7,688 bases of DNA from a bacterium (GTDB lineage Bacteria > Patescibacteriota > Microgenomatia > Levybacterales > UBA12049). Both the position numbers and the translations under genes were made by a program. Below, piece by piece: positions 1-5,927 of this stretch; the first letter of the stretch is position 1; every line of letters begins with the position of its first letter. Below the pieces are notes generated by a model. It saw only the letters and a list, made by a program, of their open reading frames with translations, did no database searches and was not told where the DNA came from. The stretch covers positions 1 to 7,688 of the forward strand of contig JAKAEF010000046.1 of the NCBI GenBank assembly GCA_021820025.1. Reading direction: 5' to 3'.

Positions 1-1014
1 ATAAATGCTTATTTGTTTACGATTGTAAAAAAAATAAAAAATTGGGATACAAAACAAGAAAAAAATTGCGGCTGCATAATAAAATAAAGGAATTCCTAAA
101 AATAACACAGAGCTTAATGGAGCATTAGTTAAATTGATATTACTAAAACTAAAAAGAGTATCAGGTTTCCCAAAAATTATTGAAGGTTTATAAATTATCC
201 ACCAAAAATTAAATGCAAATGATGTAATATTTTGAAGCTCTCCAGTTGCATTTTTAGGAAAAATTTGCAAAATCCATGATATAGGATTATATGAAATTGG
301 AAGTATTAATAAAAAATATAGTATTAATGACAAAAAGGATCCTAAAAAAATCTTTTTTATATTTTTAGTATAGATATACAAAATAATTAAAAAGAAAGGT
401 AAAAGAGGCAGTAAAGTGTATTTTATAAAAATAGATAAAAAAAAGGAAATTATTGAAAAAATGTATTTTTCTTTCTTAATTAAATATAAAGACAAAAGAC
501 CAAAAAGGGAATATAAAGAATCCATTTGTCCCCAGAAAGAACTGTTATAAAATATAACTGGATTAAAAAGAAAAAAAGATACAAGTAATAATGATTTTTT
601 TAAGCTTGTTTTATCTTTAACTAGCAAATAAATCAAAAATCCTAATAATAGATCTGCAAAAATAGAAGGTAGTCTTAGAAAAAAATCGATTAGTATTCCA
701 TTCATCCATTGGTTTTGCTGAATTGTTGTATGTGTTAGATGTAAGAAAATTTTTGCAACTTGTAAATTAGTAAAATATGCAGAATATAAAATATATAATG
801 ACCCTGGTAATAAATTGTATGGTAATGTCCCAAATGTTAAATATTTAGTTGAATATGTATTTGCTGGGCCATGAAGGTATGTAATTTTTACCCAGTCCCT
901 ATAGCGGATAATATCAGTATTTTCTCTATAATTAAAAGACCAAAATGTAACAATAATTCTAAAAATAAAGGCAAAAATTAAAAGTAATACAATTGGCAGA
1001 ACTTTTTTTCTCAT
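1..1014 (-). CDS. Gpi18-like GT-C membrane glycosyltransferase (3' end cut off by window edge)
   Basis: This is an open frame of 338 codons from an ATG at 1014 that continues past the left edge, so the C-terminus is missing. The translation is very hydrophobic with many membrane segments. After the first one (about residues 5-25) comes a loop with D34 and R39-D40-W41. Residues 113-130 (RLPSIFADLL...) precede a stretch with N151-P152 and W161-G162-Q163-M164-D165, followed by an IKYTLLPLLP segment. This order, with the (K/R)LPSI-AD helix and then NP...WGQxDS, is characteristic of Gpi18-like mannosyltransferases (COG5542) and related ALG6/ALG8-type GT-C enzymes. Such proteins move a sugar from a polyprenyl-phosphate carrier to an acceptor outside the cytoplasm; the sugar here is unknown. 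The start lies 6 bases after the stop of the upstream minus-strand transferase, so the two are probably co-transcribed. No clear Shine-Dalgarno is seen. Sampled GC is about 25%, among the lowest in the window. The family assignment is fairly secure; 'mannosyl' is not established. Confidence 0.82.
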   Translation of the reverse strand, partial: MRKKVLPIVLLLIFAFIFRIIVTFWSFNYRENTDIIRYRDWVKITYLHGPANTYSTKYLTFGTLPYNLLPGSLYILYSAYFTNLQVAKIFLHLTHTTIQQNQWMNGILIDFFLRLPSIFADLLLGFLIYLLVKDKTSLKKSLLLVSFFLFNPVIFYNSSFWGQMDSLYSLFGLLSLYLIKKEKYIFSIISFFLSIFIKYTLLPLLPFFLIILYIYTKNIKKIFLGSFLSLILYFLLILPISYNPISWILQIFPKNATGELQNITSFAFNFWWIIYKPSIIFGKPDTLFSFSNINLTNAPLSSVLFLGIPLFYYAAAIFFLFCIPIFYFFYNRKQISIY

Positions 1015-1020
1015 ATCAAA

Positions 1021-2673
1021 TTAATTTGTGCCATTATACTTTAGTATTCTAAATGCTTTGGTACTGTCCTTTCTATATATTACCTGAAGCTCAGTAAAGC
1101 TTGGATTATCTTTACAATCTCCTGCTTCAACAATAATTGCATTAGAAGGTAGAGTCTTTTTATCTAATTTGTTTGGAGGGCACCAATCTTGGATAAAAGT
1201 TACATTGTTAATTTTATCTATCATCATTCCTTTTTGAAATTTTCCAGCAAGTTCTTTGCTAAGGTTGTTGTTATAAAAAAGATAATAAACTGGAAGTGCT
1301 TCATAAACAGGTATATATACTTGCTCGCTTGGATATTTTTTAATCGCGAGAATCATCTGTTTGTTTCCATCATCGCGCAAAATTGATTTATATGATGCTG
1401 CTTGAACAGTATATCTGTGCCAAAAATATATAAATTCTCCAATTATTGAAATACATAAAATACTTACGATACAGAACAAGATTTTCTTATTTTTTCCTGT
1501 TAGAATAATTAATTTTTGCAATCCTATTGTTGCTAAAAAAATAAGAGGAATCATCATAAAAAGATCTCTATGAACATTGGGTACGTCATCTATGGTTAAA
1601 ACAGCAGCAGCAGGAGCAGTTAAAAATAAATACAAAATAAGGTAGTAGTATTTTTTCTCTAGAAGTAGCTTCTGCGGAAAAAGTAAAAATAGAAATGGAA
1701 TAAGGAGTGTAATAAAGATTAATCCATCATTTGGAACAACGTATCTATCTGGAAGTCCTCCTTTTATAAATAAAAAGTTTGGAGAAAAATATGTTAAGTA
1801 ATTGCTAATAAATAATTGAGAATAGCCAATTATTTTATTATTAAAAATGCGAGCAACAAAAGCATTGTTATGTCCTTCGGCCGCATTTAGTGCAATATCT
1901 TGACCCTTTATGCTATTGGCTATATCTGTATTTTTAAATAATGAAGTTTGTAAAAATCTTCCTTGTCCCCATACAGTTAATCCAACAATACCTGTAAAAG
2001 CAATAAAAATTAGCAAACTAACTATAAAACGTTTTCTAAAATTTTTTGCTAGTATCGGAAAAGGTAATAATAACGCAGGGGTAAGAACTCTAAATGTAGG
2101 ATACATAAAATAAGTTAAAAATAAAAGAAAGTTTCCCACGAATAAAAAGCTCATTTTTTTATTAATAAGAGATTTAATAAGAAAGTCAAAACCAAATAAA
2201 AATACCGTTAGCCCCAATATTCCCTCAGAAGTTGCTCTAGATAAAACAATATGCCATGGCAAAATAGCAATTAAAAAGGGAGGTAGAAAAGATAGTTTTC
2301 TTTTTCCAAAAAAGATTTTTGATAATGAATATATTGGAAAAACAATTAAGGCTCCAAAAAAAGAAGTAGGAAATCTAACAGCAAACTCATTTACCCCAAA
2401 AATAAATGTTGAAAGTCCATTAATATACATTGGAAGTATTACTCTATAATCTCCAAACATATCAAAATAGACTAAAGGCCAATGATTTCCATATGGATCC
2501 TGTCCATGCATAAGGATAAATCTTCCAACATACCCGCTTACAATTTCGTCAATGTGAAAGCCATATGGTATTGTTGAGAGATTAATTAGCCGCAAAAATA
2601 ATGCAAGTAAAAAGATGGCAAAAATAGTTAAGGACGATTTGTTAAAAAACTTTTGTTGCTTTATTATTAGCAT
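1021..2673 (-). CDS. ArnT/PMT-like GT-C glycosyltransferase, divergent paralogue
   Basis: This is a 550-residue integral membrane protein of the ArnT / protein-mannosyltransferase type (COG1807, GT39-like), at the usual family length. TM1 spans about residues 14-31 and ends in FLRLINL. The first outer loop carries H40-I41-D42-E43, the likely catalytic or metal-binding acidic pair of GT-C enzymes, then F73-G74-D75-Y76-R77 and RFP(T)SFFG at 100-107. P139-W140-H141-I142 with S145-R146 follows, then FLFIKGG ending at G306, and P365-N366-V367-H368-R369. The final roughly 140 residues have little membrane character and contain C498 (WCPP) and C520 (GDCKD), a possible extracytoplasmic disulfide. Its motifs align colinearly with the two plus-strand paralogues at 4317-5927 and 5924-7573. 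However, it has G where they have D (306/307), PNVHR where they have PHAxR, and DYR where they have DYKP. The ATG at 2673 sits directly before a basic N-terminus and TM1; no clear Shine-Dalgarno precedes it. The donor is expected to be a polyprenyl-phosphate sugar; the acceptor is unknown. Confidence 0.87.
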   Translation of the reverse strand: MLIIKQQKFFNKSSLTIFAIFLLALFLRLINLSTIPYGFHIDEIVSGYVGRFILMHGQDPYGNHWPLVYFDMFGDYRVILPMYINGLSTFIFGVNEFAVRFPTSFFGALIVFPIYSLSKIFFGKRKLSFLPPFLIAILPWHIVLSRATSEGILGLTVFLFGFDFLIKSLINKKMSFLFVGNFLLFLTYFMYPTFRVLTPALLLPFPILAKNFRKRFIVSLLIFIAFTGIVGLTVWGQGRFLQTSLFKNTDIANSIKGQDIALNAAEGHNNAFVARIFNNKIIGYSQLFISNYLTYFSPNFLFIKGGLPDRYVVPNDGLIFITLLIPFLFLLFPQKLLLEKKYYYLILYLFLTAPAAAVLTIDDVPNVHRDLFMMIPLIFLATIGLQKLIILTGKNKKILFCIVSILCISIIGEFIYFWHRYTVQAASYKSILRDDGNKQMILAIKKYPSEQVYIPVYEALPVYYLFYNNNLSKELAGKFQKGMMIDKINNVTFIQDWCPPNKLDKKTLPSNAIIVEAGDCKDNPSFTELQVIYRKDSTKAFRILKYNGTN

Positions 2674-2739
2674 GGTTAGCTTGATTGTAATATATATTGC
2701 AGAAAAAAAATAGGTAAGTTACTGTAATATTATAAAGAT
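2674..2739. promoter_or_regulatory. Divergent intergenic region, promoters for both directions inferred
   Basis: This 66-base gap lies between two genes reading away from each other, so both transcripts should start in or near it. It is extremely AT-rich and holds an A8 run at 2703-2710. On the minus strand there is an exact TATAAT (2734 down to 2729), which would give a leader of roughly 50 bases for the leftward gene, but no recognisable -35 box lies at the usual distance. On the plus strand the best -10-like hexamer is TAATAT at 2725-2730, also without a convincing -35; if used, the plus transcript would have almost no leader. The two -10 candidates overlap, so the directions might compete. 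Location is strongly implied by gene layout; the exact boxes are weak. Confidence 0.5.
2729..2734 (-). promoter_or_regulatory. Candidate -10 box (TATAAT) for the leftward genes
   Basis: This is an exact match to the sigma-70 consensus -10 on the minus strand. It lies about 56 bases upstream of the ATG at 2673. No good -35 partner is seen at 16-18 bases, and exact hexamers of A and T are easily found by chance in such AT-rich DNA. Confidence 0.3.
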
Positions 2740-4284
2740 ATGAAAAAAATGCTTTTCTTTAGTCCTTGGATTATCATTACAATTTTTCTAGTTTTCGTAA
2801 ATAAGCTCTATTTTGACAGAATAGTCGGATTTAGCTTTGGGGATGAGTGGAATAGTTTTATGTTAGCGTACTTTATGCAAAAAGGAAGGGTTTTGTATTC
2901 CCAAATCTTTACTAATCATCAAATGCTCATTGCTTACATAAGTTATTTACTTCAAGTCCTATTTCATCCAAATACTTTATATAAGTTAGTTTTTATTCAT
3001 AGAATGTCTTTAGTTGTTTACGGATTTGTTTTTGATGTGTTACTTCTTGTTCGTTTTAGAAAAAAAGCTGCATGGTTTGTTATTGCATATGAATTAACAA
3101 AATATTATTTATTTGGAAATATTTTTTTGGCTGAATCTTTTCTTGTCTATCCACTAGTCTATTTATTTTTCTTAAGTTTTGAAAGATTAAATAAAAAAAA
3201 TATTTTTAATTGGGAAGTTATTTTTTCGGCAATAATTACTTGGTTTGTGCTATTTATGCGGGAACCATATATTCCATTAGTTTTGTTTTTGTATATAACA
3301 ATACTTTGGAAATTCAAAAATAAAAAAATTATTTTCGCATCTTTACTTTTATGTATTATTCTTTCGTTTTTAACCCTTCTTACTGTACCGTTTAAGGATT
3401 ATTTTCAAGATGTATTTTTATTCAATTTTAAAACAGTTATTCCATTTGAAGCGAAAAGTAGTGGAACAAATGGATTGGGAATTTTTAAAATTCTTTTTTA
3501 TCCCTTATTAACTTTTTTTTGGGGGAAATGGAATTTTTTTAGAGAGGTACTTATTGGAAGTTCAACTTTATACATTTTGTTTAGCATATATCTACTTTTT
3601 AAAAGGAAATTTAGATTATTTTTTTATAGCTTTATCGCTTTAGCACTTGCAGCTGTTAGAATTGTTGCTCCAGGAACAATATTTTATGAAGCATTTCATA
3701 TGGTTATTTGGTATGCATTATTTATAACAACAATTGTTTGTATGTTGGCAGAAATTATTTCTATTTCTAAAAAAAAGATTGGACTTGTTGCAATGGGGTT
3801 ATTTATAGTATGGATTGTATTTTTATTCTCTCCACAATCTTTTATTTGGGAAAAAGTAGATAAAAATACTGTTTTTACTATTAACTATGCTCAATATTAT
3901 GCAAATGGGGAAGTTATTAGACAATTGTCTTCAAAAAACGATACATTGTTTACTGATTTATGGGATTACTTAATTTATTGGCAGGCAGATTTAAATTCTT
4001 CGTATAAATATTCCATTTATACATTTGTTATGCAGGGCTATAAGCCCTTTCAAGACGCCAGAATAGCCATGTTTAAAACAGCTCCTCCTGATTTTTATTA
4101 CACGTATTGTCCTAAAGGAGTATATGCATCAGAATTATTGCCAAATTTTATAAAACAGGACTATGTTGAACTAAATCATAATAATCTTCCTTCTTGCTTA
4201 TATGTCAAAAAATCTAAAATAGCTTCCATTCCACAAACCAAATGGTCTACTATTGCTCAATTGGGATTTTCTCTTCCCCAATAA
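2740..4284 (+). CDS. GT-C-type polytopic membrane glycosyltransferase, family unclear
   Basis: This is a 514-residue, strongly hydrophobic protein. TM1 is about residues 6-24. It is followed by a first loop with G34-D35-E36-W37 and then GRVLYSQIFTNHQ, which resembles the DE...kGrvlYxDiFxxHxP loop common in bacterial GT-C (PMT-type) transferases. M173-R174-E175-P176-Y177 sits between membrane segments. A later loop carries R307-I308-V309-A310-P311 and F315-Y316-E317-A318-F319-H320, comparable to the R...F..H loop of such enzymes. From about residue 375 onward the chain is not membrane-like. It includes DTLFTDLWDYLIYWQA and two cysteines, C457 (YCPKG) and C486, which could pair outside the cell. 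It lacks the DYKP, PWHI and PHAxR motifs of its three neighbours, so it is a different subfamily. It is the first gene of the rightward cluster. ATG 2740 is the only sensible start (ATG 2749 is an internal alternative), and no Shine-Dalgarno is visible. Sampled GC (about 17-25%) is lower than in the next two genes. A glycosyltransferase role is inferred from topology, acidic loop and context. Confidence 0.75.
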   Translation: MKKMLFFSPWIIITIFLVFVNKLYFDRIVGFSFGDEWNSFMLAYFMQKGRVLYSQIFTNHQMLIAYISYLLQVLFHPNTLYKLVFIHRMSLVVYGFVFDVLLLVRFRKKAAWFVIAYELTKYYLFGNIFLAESFLVYPLVYLFFLSFERLNKKNIFNWEVIFSAIITWFVLFMREPYIPLVLFLYITILWKFKNKKIIFASLLLCIILSFLTLLTVPFKDYFQDVFLFNFKTVIPFEAKSSGTNGLGIFKILFYPLLTFFWGKWNFFREVLIGSSTLYILFSIYLLFKRKFRLFFYSFIALALAAVRIVAPGTIFYEAFHMVIWYALFITTIVCMLAEIISISKKKIGLVAMGLFIVWIVFLFSPQSFIWEKVDKNTVFTINYAQYYANGEVIRQLSSKNDTLFTDLWDYLIYWQADLNSSYKYSIYTFVMQGYKPFQDARIAMFKTAPPDFYYTYCPKGVYASELLPNFIKQDYVELNHNNLPSCLYVKKSKIASIPQTKWSTIAQLGFSLPQ

Positions 4285-4300
4285 TTTGATAAGATGTGTG

Positions 4301-4305
4301 TAAGG
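4301..4305 (+). promoter_or_regulatory. Ribosome binding site (TAAGG) that favours the ATG at 4317
   Basis: TAAGG matches the start of the TAAGGAGG consensus and lies 11 bases before the ATG at 4317. It would lie inside the coding sequence if the in-frame GTG at 4296 were used, and no purine-rich site precedes that GTG at a suitable distance. This supports the shorter protein. Confidence 0.5.
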
Positions 4306-4316
4306 CCAAAAATACC

Positions 4317-5927
4317 ATGAAGAGAATTTATTGGTTATTAGTTATTATTGTTGCTTTAGCCGCTTTTCTTAGATTTTTTCAACTTGGTCAAAATCCACCT
4401 TCACTTACTTGGGATGAAACAGCCTGGGGATATAATGCATACGCATTAGGGATTACTGCAAAAGATGAGTTTGGAAGATTTTTACCTCATGACTACTTAG
4501 AATCTTTTGGTGATTATAAACCTCCAGTTTATGCATATGCAGATGTTCTTCCAGTAAAAATGATAGGACTTAACGAATTTACTACCCGTTTCCCATCTGC
4601 TTTTTTTGGAACACTTACCGTTTTACTAACTTTTTTTCTGGTTAGACAGCTATTTAAAAAATCTTTGTACAAAGATTTGTATGGATTAATGAGCGCTTTT
4701 GTTTTGGCTGTTTCTCCATGGCATATTATGCTATCTCGTGCTGCCTTTGAACAAAATGTAGCAACGTTTTTTGTAGTAACAGGTGTATGGCTATTTTTAA
4801 AAGCAGTGCAAGAAAATATGTGGTATTTATCTTTATCTGCTGTTTCGTTTGTTATTACCATGTATACGTTTAATTCTCCACGAGTTGTTAGTCCATTATT
4901 AGTGTTACTTTTAGGTTTAGTATATATAAAGACTCTTTGGAAAAATAAAAAACAGACAGTTGTAGCAATAATAATCGGAATCGTTCTTTTTCTCCCTACT
5001 GCAAAGTTCCTTTTATCTTCTCAAGCGGCACTTAGATATCAGCAGGTAAATATTTTTTCAGATGTCTCCTTTGTGCAAACGTCTAACCAAGAAATTGCTA
5101 ATGATAAAAATGCTTGGTGGTCAAAGATTATTCATAATAGACGATTTATTTATGCCGCTGCATTTATGCAACATTACTTTGATAATTTAAATCCAGGATT
5201 TTTATTTATTCATGGAGATGGCAATCCTAAGTTTGCTACTCAAGACACAGGAGAAATGTATTTATGGGATATTCCATTTTTTGTTCTTGGTATTTTATGG
5301 GTATTTAAGAAAAAAGAAGGAGCATGGTTTATTATTCCTTTGTGGCTTTTGTTAGGAATAATTCCGGCAGCTACAGCACGAGAAACACCGCACGCTTTAC
5401 GAATAGAAAATGCATTGCCAACATTTCAAATTTTTGTCGCTTATGGGTTTGTGCAATTGATGATTATACTAAAAAAACATAGAAAGCTTATTGGAACTAT
5501 ATTATTAGCATTGCTTTTTGCAAACGTTTTATATTTTGAGCATGGATATTACACTCACTATATAAATGAATATGCAGATCAGTGGCAATATGGATACAAA
5601 GATGCATTTGCATATACAACTTCTGTACAAGATAAATATTCCAAAATAGAATTTACTGACGCATTAGGAAGACCCTACATTTATTATTTGTTTTACTCAA
5701 AAACAAATCCTCAGGTTTTTAGAAAAACGGCAAATATTACCCGAGATGCATTTGGATTTGTGCATGTTAATAATGTTGGGAAGTACTATTTTCCAAAAGA
5801 CTTGCCGCAAAATGGAAATAATGTGCTTTTTGTAAATATTCCATCAAATGTTCCAAATAGCGCTCATATTCAAAAAACATTTTATTTACCAAATGGGAAT
5901 GTTTCTTTGGTAGCATATACATTATGA
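4317..5927 (+). CDS. ArnT/PMT-like GT-C glycosyltransferase (first of a tandem pair)
   Basis: This is a 536-residue membrane protein of the ArnT / protein-mannosyltransferase type (COG1807, GT39-like). TM1 is about residues 5-23, ending in FLRFFQLG. The first loop has W32-D33-E34 followed by GYNAY and KDEFGRFLP, then SFGDYKP with D66-Y67-K68-P69, then RFPSAFFGTLTV. S133-P134-W135-H136-I137 and S140-R141...F144-E145 follow. Later come FLFIHGD (H299-G300-D301) and P358-H359-A360-L361-R362 with LPTFQIF. A WQYGY motif (nucleotides 5583-5594) opens a tail of roughly 110 residues without membrane segments or cysteines. These match the next gene almost motif for motif, indicating duplication. The DE pair in the first outer loop is the expected catalytic centre of a GT-C enzyme using a polyprenyl-phosphate sugar; donor and acceptor are unknown. 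I chose ATG 4317 over the in-frame GTG at 4296 because TAAGG lies 11 bases upstream and the extra seven residues have no counterpart in the paralogues. The gene follows the preceding stop by 32 bases and overlaps the next gene by 4. Confidence 0.88.
   Translation: MKRIYWLLVIIVALAAFLRFFQLGQNPPSLTWDETAWGYNAYALGITAKDEFGRFLPHDYLESFGDYKPPVYAYADVLPVKMIGLNEFTTRFPSAFFGTLTVLLTFFLVRQLFKKSLYKDLYGLMSAFVLAVSPWHIMLSRAAFEQNVATFFVVTGVWLFLKAVQENMWYLSLSAVSFVITMYTFNSPRVVSPLLVLLLGLVYIKTLWKNKKQTVVAIIIGIVLFLPTAKFLLSSQAALRYQQVNIFSDVSFVQTSNQEIANDKNAWWSKIIHNRRFIYAAAFMQHYFDNLNPGFLFIHGDGNPKFATQDTGEMYLWDIPFFVLGILWVFKKKEGAWFIIPLWLLLGIIPAATARETPHALRIENALPTFQIFVAYGFVQLMIILKKHRKLIGTILLALLFANVLYFEHGYYTHYINEYADQWQYGYKDAFAYTTSVQDKYSKIEFTDALGRPYIYYLFYSKTNPQVFRKTANITRDAFGFVHVNNVGKYYFPKDLPQNGNNVLFVNIPSNVPNSAHIQKTFYLPNGNVSLVAYTL
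4659..4678. repeat. Perfect 20-base palindrome inside a coding region
   Basis: Two 10-base arms meet at a central GTAC (4667-4670) without a single mismatch. It encodes residues 115-121 (K-S-L-Y-K-D-L), a basic loop between two predicted membrane segments. As DNA it is a symmetrical site of the kind dimeric proteins bind. As RNA it could form a hairpin with a few unpaired central bases. It may equally be chance in AT-rich sequence, and the sequence shows nothing that ties it to a function. Confidence 0.6.

Noticed and set aside
343..359. A-run and T-run (AAAAAAATCTTTTTT) able to form a stem, terminator-like
   Set aside because: It sits inside the open frame of the left-edge transferase, encoding Lys and Phe-rich residues, and has no GC-rich stem.
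1189..2113. Plus-strand open frames of 65 and 67 codons (1189-1386 and 1910-2113)
   Set aside because: Both are antisense to the well-supported minus-strand transferase and show no family features or start signals.
4034..4050. Hairpin AGGGCT-ATA-AGCCCT followed by TT, resembling a terminator
   Set aside because: It lies about 80 codons before the end of an intact gene, and only two T follow the stem. The bases encode Q-G-Y-K-P-F in a continuous frame, so termination here is unlikely.
4529..4861. 110-codon open frame on the minus strand
   Set aside because: It lies fully inside the strongly supported ArnT/PMT-like gene on the other strand, its translation has no recognisable domain, and it interrupts a tight operon. 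It is a shadow frame.
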